The notes beneath the pieces were generated by a model. It was given only the letters and a program-made list of their open reading frames with translations. It was not told the DNA's origin and did not search any database. The position numbers and the translations under genes were made by a program. Shown in pieces: positions 44,019-52,778 of a stretch of 64,000 bases of DNA. The number at the start of each line of letters is the position of its first letter. Positions within the stretch are counted from its first letter, which is position 1. The DNA is from Streptomyces viridochromogenes DSM 40736 (GTDB lineage: Bacteria; Actinomycetota; Actinomycetes; Streptomycetales; Streptomycetaceae), in NCBI RefSeq assembly GCF_000158955.1, contig NZ_GG657757.1, positions 481,943 to 545,942 of the forward strand, given 5' to 3'.

Positions 44019-44765
44019 ATGGCCCGCACCACCCCGCACGACCACCCGCCGACCGGAGGAGAGCCCCTGTACCGGCGGATCGCGGCGGAGCTGCTCGGCG
44101 AACTGCGCGACGGCACCGTCCCGCCCGGCGAACGGCTGCCGGGGGAACGGCGGCTGGCCGGACACTTCGGGGTCAGCCGCGAGACCGTGCGGCAGGCGCT
44201 GGAGCTGCTGCGCCGCGACGGCCTCGTCGCCACCGACCGGCGCGGCAGCCACGCCACCCTGCCCGGAGCGCCGGTCGAGACCCCGGCCTCGCTGACCTTC
44301 CCGGTCGGCGCCCGGGCCGCCACTCCGGACGCGGTCGCCCGCGCCACCGTCACCTGGGAGCCGCCCCCGCCGGACCACGCCGAGGCGCTGGGACTGGTCC
44401 CGGGCCGTCCGACCCTGATCCACCGCTACCGGTACGCGACCGCCGACGGGCGGGGGCTGCGCACGGCCGTGACGTCGTTCTCCGCCGTGGCGCTCGCGGA
44501 GGTCGAGGAGCTGGGACGCTACCGGGACCGCGCCGACGGCACCGCCGCCGCACAACTGCGCCGGGCCTACGACTGGATGCGCCGGGCCGGACTGACGCTG
44601 CACCACCGTGACGCCATCACCCGCCTCGCGAGCACGCCGTCGGTGCGGGTCACCCGGCGTGTGCACGACCAGTACGCGCGCCCGCTGGAGATCACCGACC
44701 TGGTCGTGGACGCCCGGCAGGACGCGCTGATCTACGAGTTCACACTGCCCGGCCGGGCCGACTGA
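44019..44765 (+). CDS. GntR-family regulator, HutC/UTRA subfamily
   Basis: This 248-residue regulator has an N-terminal GntR winged helix (about 15-82; EPLYRRIAAELLGELRDGTV, LAGHFGVSRETVRQALELLR) and a C-terminal UTRA effector domain (about 90-245; HAEALGLVPGRPTLIHRYRY, RLASTPSVRVTRRVHDQYAR, LEITDLVVDARQDALIYEFT). UTRA domains bind small sugars, amino acids or related ligands. Start ATG 44019, behind ACAGGAGG. Its 3' end overlaps the convergent methyltransferase gene by 34 bp. The DasR-like box just upstream is the probable operator. Confidence 0.86.
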   Translation: MARTTPHDHPPTGGEPLYRRIAAELLGELRDGTVPPGERLPGERRLAGHFGVSRETVRQALELLRRDGLVATDRRGSHATLPGAPVETPASLTFPVGARAATPDAVARATVTWEPPPPDHAEALGLVPGRPTLIHRYRYATADGRGLRTAVTSFSAVALAEVEELGRYRDRADGTAAAQLRRAYDWMRRAGLTLHHRDAITRLASTPSVRVTRRVHDQYARPLEITDLVVDARQDALIYEFTLPGRAD

Positions 44766-45487
44766 CCCGGCAGCCGGGCCACGACGAGCCGCACCCGGGG
44801 GCTGCCGTCGCGTCGCCGCCCGAACTCCGGCAGCTCCTGGAGCTCCACCTCGAAGCCGGCCCGGGCGAGTTCACGCCGTACATCCCCGAAGCGGAAGGCG
44901 CGGTAGTACATGACGAAAGCGGGACGCCACAGCGCGTTGCGCACCCGCATCACCATGTCGAAGCCGAGCAGCATCCAGTAGCCGAGCGAGGCCGGGCGGG
45001 GCGGGGCCACCAGCGGAAAGGCGAAGCGGCCGCCCGGCCGCAGCACGGAGCGGACCTGGGTGAACAGTCCGGGCAGTTCGCGGGGCAGGAAGTGCCCGAA
45101 CGCCCCGAAGCTCACCACCAGGTCGAAGGCGGGCGCGAAGGGCAGGGCGCGGGCGTCCGCGCGCACCCAGGAGACCGGCGGACCCTCCGGCCGGACGCGC
45201 TGCCGTGCGACGTCGAGCATCCCCGCGCTGAAATCGACCCCGGTGACCCGCTCCCGGCACACTCCCGCCAGGACGCCGACGCCCGCGCCCGTGCCGCAGC
45301 ACAGGTCGAGCCCGGCGTCGAAGGGCCCTGTCCGCCGCAGTGCCGACCCGACGGCGTCCAGGACCGCTTCGGGCGTCCGGAAGGGGGTGTGGTCGAACTT
45401 CGGCGCGAGGAGGTCGTAGCCGCGTTCGACGGACGAGAGCGCCTGGACGGCGAGCTCGCGCAGAGTGGGGCCTTCGGGGCTGAACAC
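44732..45487 (-). CDS. Class I SAM-dependent methyltransferase
   Basis: This 251-residue methyltransferase has SAM motif I AGLDLCCGTGAGVGVLAGVC (about 60-79), acidic motif VTGVDFSAGMLDVARQ, motif ARALPFAPAFDLVVSFGAFG and the post-motif RSVLRPGGRFAFPLVAPP. The N-terminal part (ERGYDLLAPKFDHTPFRTPE) resembles UbiE-like small-molecule methyltransferases. Substrate unknown. It is probably second in an operon with the padR gene upstream (4-bp gap). Confidence 0.8.
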   Translation of the reverse strand: MFSPEGPTLRELAVQALSSVERGYDLLAPKFDHTPFRTPEAVLDAVGSALRRTGPFDAGLDLCCGTGAGVGVLAGVCRERVTGVDFSAGMLDVARQRVRPEGPPVSWVRADARALPFAPAFDLVVSFGAFGHFLPRELPGLFTQVRSVLRPGGRFAFPLVAPPRPASLGYWMLLGFDMVMRVRNALWRPAFVMYYRAFRFGDVRRELARAGFEVELQELPEFGRRRDGSPRVRLVVARLPGQSARPGSVNS

Positions 45488-45491
45488 CGGA

Positions 45492-46055
45492 TCAGCCTAG
45501 AGGAGCTCGCTGTTTGAGGACCGTCAGTACGCGCTCGCACCAGCGGAGGTTCTCCTCCTCGAAGGCGATGCCCGCCATCAGGGTGAGGTACGGGCCGACA
45601 CGGTCGGCCTGGCGCAGGTACTCCTCCTCGTCGCGGCCGGCCATCAGGCGCTCGCGTACGCGCGCGTAGCGGGCGAGTTTGCCGCGGGCCCAGTCCGCGC
45701 GCTCCTCGACCAGCGCACGGGTCGCCCCGGGGTCCGCGCCGTCCATGGCCTGGATCTTGATGAGCAGTTCGTCACGGATGGCGGTGGGCCGCCGGGGCGG
45801 TGCGGCGGCGAAGGCCCGCAGGTCCTGACGGCCGGTCTCGGTGAGCGTGAACATCCGTTTGTCGGGCCGCCGTTCCTGGCGTACCACCCTCGCCTCGATC
45901 AGCCCGTCCCGCGCGAGGCGCTCCAGCTCCCGGTAGAGCTGCTGCGGGGTGGCGGCCCAGAAGTTCGCGAGCGACACGTCGAACACCTTGGACAGCTCGT
46001 AGCCCGAGGCCTCGCCCTCCAGGAGGGCGGCCAGGACGGCGTACTTCAGAGACAT
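45492..46055 (-). CDS. PadR-family regulator
   Basis: This 187-residue PadR protein has the winged helix LKYAVLAALLEGEASGYELS, LANFWAATPQQLYRELERLA and RRPDKRMFTLTETGRQDLRA, then a C-terminal Vir/PadR_C helical domain (about 90-185) with ERADWARGKLARYARVRERL. Start ATG 46055. It lies 4 bp before the methyltransferase gene on the same strand and is divergent from a SnoaL-like gene across 70 bp that holds an inverted repeat, so it likely controls both directions. Confidence 0.85.
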   Translation of the reverse strand: MSLKYAVLAALLEGEASGYELSKVFDVSLANFWAATPQQLYRELERLARDGLIEARVVRQERRPDKRMFTLTETGRQDLRAFAAAPPRRPTAIRDELLIKIQAMDGADPGATRALVEERADWARGKLARYARVRERLMAGRDEEEYLRQADRVGPYLTLMAGIAFEEENLRWCERVLTVLKQRAPLG

Positions 46056-46072
46056 GTGGACACGGTAGCAGC

Positions 46073-46112
46073 GGTTGACTAATCTACTCCGCACCTACTC
46101 AATTAGTTGACC
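46073..46112. promoter_or_regulatory. Inverted repeat GGTTGACTAAT - N18 - ATTAGTTGACC, candidate PadR operator
   Basis: The two 11-bp arms match at 9 positions as an inverted repeat in the 70-bp divergent padR/SnoaL-like promoter. The region is AT-rich, which is rare in this window. Confidence 0.45.
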
Positions 46113-46125
46113 AAAGCGGGGTTCG

Positions 46126-46524
46126 ATGCGTGCATTCCGAGAGGCGGTCGAGGCGCTCGACCTCGACGCCGCCGAGGCGCTGCTGGCGCCGGACGTGGTG
46201 TTCACCAGCCCGGTCGTGTTCAAGCCGTACACCGGAAAGGCGATCACGGCGGCCATCCTGCGTGCCGTCTCCGGGGTCTTCCAGGACTTCCGCTACGTGC
46301 GCGAGATCAACGACGTGCACGGCCGTGACCACGCCCTGGTCTTCACCGCGCGGGTCGGCGACCGGGAGATCAGCGGGTGCGACTTCATCCACGTCGACGA
46401 GGACGGGCTCATCGACGAATTCACCGTGATGGTGCGTCCGTTGTCGGGGGCGCGGGCACTCGCGGCGGCCATGGGTGAGCAGTTCGAGCGGATCGCCGAG
46501 GAGGCGCGGACGCGCTCGGTGTGA
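46126..46524 (+). CDS. SnoaL/NTF2-like small protein
   Basis: This 132-residue protein has the cone-shaped NTF2-like fold: start helix FREAVEALDLDAAEALLAPD, strand VVFTSPVVFKPYTGKAITAA, then RDHALVFTARVGDREISGCD and FIHVDEDGLIDEFTVMVRPL. Members are ligand-binding or isomerase-type proteins. It is the first gene downstream of the candidate PadR operator, so it may respond to the PadR ligand. A methyltransferase gene follows after 68 bp. Confidence 0.8.
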   Translation: MRAFREAVEALDLDAAEALLAPDVVFTSPVVFKPYTGKAITAAILRAVSGVFQDFRYVREINDVHGRDHALVFTARVGDREISGCDFIHVDEDGLIDEFTVMVRPLSGARALAAAMGEQFERIAEEARTRSV

Positions 46525-46592
46525 GCGACACGTCCCGGTGCCCTTTTCCCGTTCTTCCGCCGTCCGCGGCCCGTTCGCGGTTGGATGTCCCC

Positions 46593-47420
46593 ATGACGTC
46601 CGCCGAGCACGACCGGCTGATGCGGGCCAACCAGGCGAACTGGGACGCCCGCACGCCCGTCCATCTCGCCAGCCGGTTCTACGGTCTCGATCAGGACCTC
46701 GACCCGGAGCGGTGGTTCGCCCCGTGGGAGTGGGAGGACCTCGGCGAGCTCACCGGCCGTGACGTGCTGCACCTCCAGTGCCATCTCGGCACGGAGACGA
46801 TCGCCTTCGCGCGCCGCGGGGCCCGGGCCGTCGGCCTCGACATCTCCGAGGCGTCCGTGACGGCCGCGAACGACATCGCCGCCCGGGCCGGCGCGGACGT
46901 GACGTACGTGCGGGCCAACGTGTATGACGCCGTCGAGGCCCTGGACGAACGGCGATTCGACGTCGTCTACACCGGCAAGGGCGCCCTGTGCTACCTGCCG
47001 GACCTGGACCGCTGGGCGGAGACCGTCGGCCGGCTCCTGCGTCCGGGCGGCCGGTTGTACGTCGTCGAGTTCCATCCCCTGCTGAACTCGCTCGGCCCGA
47101 AACCCGCGCCGGGCGAGGGCCCGGAGCTGCTTCTGCGCCACGACTACCTGGGCGGCGCCGGTCCGGTGCGCCGCGACGGGACCCACACCTACACCGACGG
47201 CCCGGCCGTCGAGGGCGCCACGGACAGTTACGAGTGGATGCACGGAATGGGCGAGGTCGTCACCGCGTTGACGGAAGCGGGACTCGCCGTGCGTCGGCTG
47301 CGGGAGAGCGACGAACTTCCCTGGCCGCGCTGGCCGCAGATGGTGCGTACGGAGTCCGGCTGGTGGCGGCTGCCCGAGCCACGGATCCCGCTGCTGTACG
47401 GGCTGCTGGCCACTCGTTGA
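46593..47420 (+). CDS. Class I SAM-dependent methyltransferase
   Basis: This 275-residue methyltransferase has SAM motif VLHLQCHLGTETIAFARRGA (about 54-73), acidic loop VGLDISEASVTAANDIAA, DVVYTGKGALCYLPDLDRWA, and RLLRPGGRLYVVEFHPLLNS. The HLQCHLGTET motif is typical of a family widespread in actinomycetes with unknown small-molecule substrates. Start ATG 46593 was chosen from family alignment. It is cotranscribed or nearly so with the SnoaL-like gene. Confidence 0.8.
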   Translation: MTSAEHDRLMRANQANWDARTPVHLASRFYGLDQDLDPERWFAPWEWEDLGELTGRDVLHLQCHLGTETIAFARRGARAVGLDISEASVTAANDIAARAGADVTYVRANVYDAVEALDERRFDVVYTGKGALCYLPDLDRWAETVGRLLRPGGRLYVVEFHPLLNSLGPKPAPGEGPELLLRHDYLGGAGPVRRDGTHTYTDGPAVEGATDSYEWMHGMGEVVTALTEAGLAVRRLRESDELPWPRWPQMVRTESGWWRLPEPRIPLLYGLLATR

Positions 47421-47452
47421 GCTGACCGGCGCGCATCCGCCGCGTTCGGTGG

Positions 47453-47670
47453 TACATTGCGAACAGCACTCGTGCACGCCCCTTCTTCCCGGGCGCCGGT
47501 GCCAGTTCTTCGGATCTCTTCCTCATCTCCAGCACCACGACGTCCTTCGTCGAGCCGAGGTGCTGTTCCCCGCCGCACGGAGTTGTGCTTCAGGCCCTCC
47601 CTTCGCGGCTCACTCCCCCCTTCCCTTCGCATGTCCCATGCCTGCCGTCCGTGAAAGGACACACACCACC
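47453..47670 (+). promoter_or_regulatory. Long pyrimidine-rich leader of the rho-like gene
   Basis: A TACATT -10-like element lies at 47453-47458. From there to the start codon at 47671 are over 200 bases with no gene. The untranslated stretch has long C/T-rich runs with little G, for example CCCCTTCTTCCC, CTCTTCCTCATCTCC and CACTCCCCCCTTCCCTTC. Such RNA resembles rut sites, to which Rho binds. The gene it precedes encodes Rho, so feedback termination is likely. Confidence 0.55.
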
Positions 47671-48813
47671 ATGACCACCACACTCGAAAACCCACCCGCC
47701 CTGCAGCAGCCCACGACCCGCACCGCCACCGGCGTCCTCGACATCGACGCGTCCGGGAAGGGGCATCTGCGCGGCGAGAACTGCCTGCCCTCGCCCGCCG
47801 ACCTCTCGGTCTCCCCCGCCCTGACCCGCCGGTACGGCCTGCGCAAGGGCGATCTCGTCGAGGGCGTACCCGGCGACCGCCGCGGTCTGACCGACGTCGT
47901 ACGGGTCAACGGCCGCCCGCCCGAGGAACTGCGCGGCCGACGTCACTTCCGGGACCTGACGCCGTTGCATCCGCACGAGCGCCTCCGTCTCGAGCACCCC
48001 GCCGCCGGACTGGCCGGACGGGTCGTCGACCTGATCGCACCGGTCGGCAAGGGCCAGCGCGGGCTCCTCGTGGCCCCGCCCAAGACCGGCAAGACCGTCC
48101 TCCTCCAGCAGCTCGCCGCCGCCGTCACCGGCCGGCACCCCGAGTGCCGGCTGATGATGATGCTGCTCGACGAGCGGCCCGAGGAGGTCACCGACATGCG
48201 GCGCGGGGTGCGGGGCGAGGTGTACGCCTCGACCTTCGACCGCGGCGCCAAGCAGCACATCGCGCTGGCCGAGCTCGTGATCGAGCGGGCCAAGCGGCTG
48301 GTCGAGGCCGGTGAGGACGTCGTCCTCCTCCTCGACTCGCTGACCCGGCTGTGCCGGGCCCACAACAACGCGGCCGGTCCCGGTGGCCGCATCCTGAGCG
48401 GCGGCGTCGACGCGTCCGCGCTGAGCGGCCCCAAGCGGTTCTTCGGCGCCGCCCGGTCGGCCGAGGAGGGCGGTTCCCTCACGATCCTCGCGACCGCGCT
48501 GGTGGAGACCGGCTCCCGGGCCGACGACTTCTACTTCGAGGAGCTCAAGAGCACCGGCAACATGGAGCTCCGCCTGAGCCGCGAGCCGGCGTCCCGCCGC
48601 GTGTTCCCGGCGGTCGACATCACCACCTCCGGCACCCGGCGTGAGGAACTCCTGCTCCCTCCGGCGGAGTTGGCGGCCGTACACGGCCTGCGCCGCGTGC
48701 TGCAGAACCGGGAGGGGCAGGGCGCTCTGGAGACCCTGCTGGAGCGCATGCGCGACACCCCGGACAACGCGACGTTCCTCCGGCGCATCCAGCCGACGCT
48801 GCCCTCGGACTGA
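47671..48813 (+). CDS. rho: Short second transcription termination factor Rho
   Basis: This 380-residue Rho-family hexameric RNA helicase has the RNA-binding CSD-like region (about 20-90; VLDIDASGKGHLRGENCLPS), Walker A APPKTGKT (135-142), Walker B (VVLLLDSLTRL), Q-loop LSGGVDASALSGPKRFFGAA and R-loop. It lacks the N-terminal helix bundle of E. coli Rho and the very long Arg-rich extension of the main actinobacterial Rho, and is therefore a short paralogue. AAAGGA lies 11 bp upstream of ATG 47671. Termination or anti-termination may differ from the housekeeping Rho. Confidence 0.88.
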   Translation: MTTTLENPPALQQPTTRTATGVLDIDASGKGHLRGENCLPSPADLSVSPALTRRYGLRKGDLVEGVPGDRRGLTDVVRVNGRPPEELRGRRHFRDLTPLHPHERLRLEHPAAGLAGRVVDLIAPVGKGQRGLLVAPPKTGKTVLLQQLAAAVTGRHPECRLMMMLLDERPEEVTDMRRGVRGEVYASTFDRGAKQHIALAELVIERAKRLVEAGEDVVLLLDSLTRLCRAHNNAAGPGGRILSGGVDASALSGPKRFFGAARSAEEGGSLTILATALVETGSRADDFYFEELKSTGNMELRLSREPASRRVFPAVDITTSGTRREELLLPPAELAAVHGLRRVLQNREGQGALETLLERMRDTPDNATFLRRIQPTLPSD

Positions 48814-48942
48814 GGAGCGACCGGCCGAGCAGTCGCGATGAGGCCGTCCTGAGGGGGCCATGGGTGTGGCATACGGGTGTTCGCGCCTGGTTCTCGGCCC
48901 GGTTGTCATGGTGCGGAGCGAGTCTGTTCCTACGTTGATCAT

Positions 48943-50115
48943 ATGATCCTCGAATTCTCTTCCCGGGTGGCCGTGTCAGCGGGTGTGCTGTGTGCGACGG
49001 GGCTGCTGACCCTCATGCCGGCCGCGGCGGCCGGTCGCGGCAGGGCGGAGCCCAGTCCGCCGGCCGGGCCCCGGGCGGCGGCCCCGCACCCCTTGCTGCT
49101 GCACCGGCCCGGCGTCCATGTCCGCCCGCGCACCGGCGCACCCCGCGTCCCGCGGGTCTCCGCGCTGTCCTGGCTGGTGGCCGACGCCCGTACCGGAGTG
49201 GTGCTCGCCGCGTACAACGCGCACCGCAGGCTGCCCCCGGCCAGCACCCTGAAGACCCTGTTCGCCGTCACCGTGATGCCCGAACTGCCGGCGGGCGCCC
49301 GGCACACGGTCCGCGAGGACGAGCTCCAGGGCATCGGTGAAGGTAGCAGCCTCGTCGGGATCACCGAGGGCCGTACCTACCGGGTCGCCGACCTGTGGCG
49401 GGGTGTCTTCCTCAACTCCGGCAACGACGCCGTGCACGTCCTGGCCGAACTGGGCGGCGGCTGGCGGACCACCGCCCGGCGCATGCAGGCCAAGGCCCGG
49501 TCCCTGGGCGCCCTCGACACGCGCGTGGTGTCACCCGACGGCTACGACACACCGGGCCAGGTGTCATCGGCCTTCGATCTGGCGGTCTTCGGCCGGGTGG
49601 GGCTGCGCGACCCGGCCTTCGCGCAGTACTGCGCCACGGTCGAGGCCAGGTTCCCGGCCGGCGGCGGCTGGTCGTACCCGATCCGCAACACCAACCGGCT
49701 GCTGAGCGGCGCCCCCGGTGTGAAGCCGTACCGGGGACTGATCGGCATCAAGAACGGCTACACCACCCATGCGGGCAACACGCTCGTGGCGGCGGCGCGC
49801 CGGGACGGGCGCACCCTCGTCGTGACGGTGATGAACCCTCAGGAGGGCGGTGGATCGACCGTGTACGAGGAGGCCCGCTCGCTGCTCGACTGGGGCTTCG
49901 GAGCCGCCGGGCGGGTCGACGCGGTGGGCTCGCTCGACGCCTGGCGGCCCGCCCCGAGTCCGTCGGCGAAGACACCGGCCGCCGCGGCCGCGGTGCCGGA
50001 GGAGCCCGGTGCCGGCTGGACGGAAGCCGGACTGATCGCGGGCGCCACCGGGCTGGGCGTCACGATCGTGGTACTGGTGCTGCGGCTTCCGGTCCGCGGG
50101 TCCGGGCGGAGTTGA
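48943..50115 (+). CDS. D-alanyl-D-alanine carboxypeptidase (low-molecular-weight PBP)
   Basis: This 390-residue extracytoplasmic serine peptidase begins with a signal/anchor segment (VAVSAGVLCATGLLTLMPAA), then a Pro-rich linker (about 30-75). The PBP domain has SxxK as STLK (101-104), SxN as SGN (159-161) and KTG as KNG (GIKNGYTTHAGN). A C-terminal membrane helix (AGLIAGATGLGVTIVVLVLR) anchors it. It trims peptidoglycan stem peptides. The start ATG lies inside the palindrome GATCATATGATC, with a TACGTT -10-like element 7 bp upstream and no ribosome binding site, so the mRNA may be leaderless. Its 3' half overlaps an antisense GT gene by 277 bp. Confidence 0.88.
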   Translation: MILEFSSRVAVSAGVLCATGLLTLMPAAAAGRGRAEPSPPAGPRAAAPHPLLLHRPGVHVRPRTGAPRVPRVSALSWLVADARTGVVLAAYNAHRRLPPASTLKTLFAVTVMPELPAGARHTVREDELQGIGEGSSLVGITEGRTYRVADLWRGVFLNSGNDAVHVLAELGGGWRTTARRMQAKARSLGALDTRVVSPDGYDTPGQVSSAFDLAVFGRVGLRDPAFAQYCATVEARFPAGGGWSYPIRNTNRLLSGAPGVKPYRGLIGIKNGYTTHAGNTLVAAARRDGRTLVVTVMNPQEGGGSTVYEEARSLLDWGFGAAGRVDAVGSLDAWRPAPSPSAKTPAAAAAVPEEPGAGWTEAGLIAGATGLGVTIVVLVLRLPVRGSGRS

Positions 50116-51221
50116 CCGACCGGCAGCCACAACAGCAGGCCCAGGGTGATCCAGGCATAGGTGTTGCTGCCCAGGAACCCGGCGACGCCGGACGCGTCGT
50201 CGAACCACAGCCACACCACACTGGTGCACAGCACCGCGTACAGCGCGCCCGCGATCCGGAGGTGCCCGGCACGGATCAGCACGGCGAAGGACGGCAGCAG
50301 CCACACGAGGTGGTGCACCCAGGTGATCGGGCTGACGAGACAGGCCGCGAGACCGGTCAAGGCGAACGCGGCCGTCCAGTCCCCCGCGTGGGCCGCCCGG
50401 CGGGCCCGCAGCGCCCACACGGCGAGGACCAGCAGCGCCACGGACGCCCACACCGCCCGGTCCGGTTCACCCAGACGCGCCAGGATGCCCTGCACCGACT
50501 GGTTCGAGACGTAGCCGAGGTGGCCGACGCGGTTGGTGTCCCACAGCGCCTCGGTCCAGTAGAAGCGCGAGGCGTCGGGGTCCACCAGGGCCGCGACCGC
50601 GGTGGCGGCGAGGGCGACGGCCGTGGCGACCGCCGCCGCGCGCCGTCGTCCGGCCACCAGCAGCAGACCGATGAACAGCGCCGGGGTGAGCTTGATCGCG
50701 GCCGCGAGTCCGATGCCGATGCCCGCCCAGCGGGTGCGTCCGCCGGCCAGCAGCGTCGCGTCGGTGAGCACCAGGGCCAGGAGCAGCAGGTTCACCTGGC
50801 CGAAGCTGAAGGTGTCGCGGAGCGGTTCGAACAGGGCGAGCACGCAGGCGGTCAGGGCCCAGCCGTACCAGCCGTGACGCCGCCAGTCCGGACCCGCGAG
50901 CAGACGCAGCACCACGGCCAGGGCCGCCAGGTTGAGCAGCAGGGCGGCCGCGATGGCGGTGCGCAGGTCCAGCAGGGCCATCGGCAGCATGACGACTGCG
51001 GCGAACGGCGGATAGGTGAAGCCGTACGTCGTGCCCGGCACCCGGTAGTCGTAGATCCGGCCGCCGTGGTGGACCCAGCTGTCGATGCTTCCGTAGTAGA
51101 CGCGCAGATCGAACCAGTCGCGCAGCAGGGGCACGGTCGCCGTGAAGACGGCCACCACCGCGGCGAGGGCGAGCACCAGCAGCAACCGCCCCCGGTCGGT
51201 GCGGGGCAGGGCCGGGGTCAT
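49839..51221 (-). CDS. GT87-type polyprenyl-phosphate-mannose-dependent mannosyltransferase
   Basis: This membrane protein is 460 residues as read. It has about 10 hydrophobic helices, the GT-C loop motif DLRVYYGSIDSWVHHGGRIY near the first helix, TYPPFAAVVMLPMALL, FGQVNLLLLALVL and SPITWVHHLVWLLPSFAVL. These are typical of GT87 (DUF2029) mannosyltransferases. After residue about 370 the sequence turns into a low-complexity Ser/Thr/Pro tail that is antisense to the carboxypeptidase gene. A stop in another frame lies at 50060, so the true C-terminus may be there if an indel is present. It overlaps the next gene by 4 bases. Confidence 0.8.
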   Translation of the reverse strand: MTPALPRTDRGRLLLVLALAAVVAVFTATVPLLRDWFDLRVYYGSIDSWVHHGGRIYDYRVPGTTYGFTYPPFAAVVMLPMALLDLRTAIAAALLLNLAALAVVLRLLAGPDWRRHGWYGWALTACVLALFEPLRDTFSFGQVNLLLLALVLTDATLLAGGRTRWAGIGIGLAAAIKLTPALFIGLLLVAGRRRAAAVATAVALAATAVAALVDPDASRFYWTEALWDTNRVGHLGYVSNQSVQGILARLGEPDRAVWASVALLVLAVWALRARRAAHAGDWTAAFALTGLAACLVSPITWVHHLVWLLPSFAVLIRAGHLRIAGALYAVLCTSVVWLWFDDASGVAGFLGSNTYAWITLGLLLWLPVGQLRPDPRTGSRSTSTTIVTPSPVAPAISPASVQPAPGSSGTAAAAAGVFADGLGAGRQASSEPTASTRPAAPKPQSSSERASSYTVDPPPS

Positions 51222-52612
51222 GCCGTGCGTCCCAGCGCGGGGGCCAGCTCGGCCTGGTGGGCCTGCCACAGCACGACGACCGCGAGGGCGCCGCCGCAGA
51301 CGGCCAGGAGGAGTTGTCCCGTGTCCGCCGGGCCGCCGCTGGGCAGGACGCAGAGCGCGAGCACGCCGGTCACGGCCGCCATACGGTGGCGTACGGAGGT
51401 GCCGGGCGCGGCGGCGGCGATGAGGAACAGCCCCCACAGGGCGTACCAGGGGCGGATCGCCGGCCCGAGGGCGGCCACCGCCGCCAGACTCAGGCCGAGT
51501 GCGTACAGCGGCCGCGGGCGCAGCCGGAGCCAGATCAGGGCGACCGCGACGACGGCCGCCGCGACGCCCAGGGTGTGCCAGGCGGGGATCGCCAGCGGCG
51601 CGAGATCGCTGCCGAGGTGGTGCAGCAGGGCCCGGGTGGCGCGGCCGAGCAGGGTGGTCAGGGCCCAGTTCTGGGGCGAGACGGGGGTGTTCAGGGCGGC
51701 TATCCAGCCGTAGCCGGTGCCGGCCACGGCCGTCGCCGCGACGGTCGTCCCCGCTGCGGCGACGGTGGTGGTCAGAACGGCCTTCGCCGGTCTCCGCCCG
51801 GCACGGACCTGGAGGACGACGACGGCGGCCAGACCGAGCGCGGCGGGTGCCTTGACCAGGGCTGCGAGGGTGACGAGGACGGCTCCGAGGACCGGCCACC
51901 GGCCGAGCGCGGCCACCAGCCCGACGCCGAGCAGGCCCAGCATGACGGCGTCGTTGTGGGCGCCCGCGACCAGGTGCAGCAGGACGAGCGGGTTGAGGGC
52001 GCCCAGCCACAGCGCGGCGGACGGGTCGGCGCCGCTGTGGCGGGCGAGGCGGGGCAGTGCGGCGGCCATCAGGGCCACGCCCGCGAGCGCGACGAGTCGC
52101 ATCCCCAGCAGGCCGGCGGGCAGTTCACCGCGTGTCAGACCGGACAGCGCCGCCGCGACGGCGAGGAAGACCGGGCCGTACGGGGCGCCGGTGTGCTGCC
52201 AGAGGGGCGCGACCTCGTCGGCGATCGGGCCGCCGAGCTGGGACGGGCCGTGCGCGTACACGTCCATGTGCGCCTCGACCATCGCGCCCTGGGCCAGGTA
52301 GCTGTAGACGTCCCGGCTGAAGAGCGGCGGCGCGACCAGCAGCGGGGCGGCCCAGACCGCGAGAACGGCCAGGAGGGCGCGGGGCGCGGGCGGTCTCGGT
52401 CCGCGGACCAGGCGGCCCAGCAGAGCCCAGGCCGCGATCAGCAGGACGAGGCCGAAGTAGACCCCGACCAGTCCGAGGGCGGCACGGGCGGAGGCCGGGT
52501 GGAGGAGGTCCCGTACGGGCAGGGCTCCGGCTGTCTCACCGCCCGCCGCGAGGACGGCGGTGCCGGCCAGACCCAGGATCTGGCAGCGGCGGAGATCGAC
52601 GAAGGGAGCCAT
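51218..52612 (-). CDS. MptB-like polyprenol-phosphomannose-dependent alpha-mannosyltransferase
   Basis: This 464-residue membrane protein has about 12 helices and the MptA/MptB-type GT-C signature. FSRDVYSYLAQGAMVEAHMD (first loop with Arg-Asp) and VYAHGPSQLGGPIADEVAPL follow the first helices. TGAPYGPVFLAVAAALSGLT, NPLVLLHLVAGAHNDAVMLG and IRPWYALWGLFLIAAAAP come next. Such enzymes extend mannan cores on the outer side of the membrane in mycobacteria and corynebacteria. In Streptomyces the related enzymes are likely used for cell-envelope glycan or protein mannosylation. Start ATG 52612. Coupled to the GT87 gene (ATGA). Confidence 0.83.
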   Translation of the reverse strand: MAPFVDLRRCQILGLAGTAVLAAGGETAGALPVRDLLHPASARAALGLVGVYFGLVLLIAAWALLGRLVRGPRPPAPRALLAVLAVWAAPLLVAPPLFSRDVYSYLAQGAMVEAHMDVYAHGPSQLGGPIADEVAPLWQHTGAPYGPVFLAVAAALSGLTRGELPAGLLGMRLVALAGVALMAAALPRLARHSGADPSAALWLGALNPLVLLHLVAGAHNDAVMLGLLGVGLVAALGRWPVLGAVLVTLAALVKAPAALGLAAVVVLQVRAGRRPAKAVLTTTVAAAGTTVAATAVAGTGYGWIAALNTPVSPQNWALTTLLGRATRALLHHLGSDLAPLAIPAWHTLGVAAAVVAVALIWLRLRPRPLYALGLSLAAVAALGPAIRPWYALWGLFLIAAAAPGTSVRHRMAAVTGVLALCVLPSGGPADTGQLLLAVCGGALAVVVLWQAHQAELAPALGRTA

Positions 52613-52778
52613 GGCCAACACTCGGTCAGAGTGTCTGTGCCGGGTGGCTGGAAGTTGACGCGGTGGGTTCCGGGACGAAGCGGTGGAGTGACCGGCCGGT
52701 GATCAGGTGCGGTGCGTGAGGGCTGCATCCCGTCCGGCAGGTGTGGTGGTTCGCAGGGTGCGGGTGCGTTGTGGCTGG

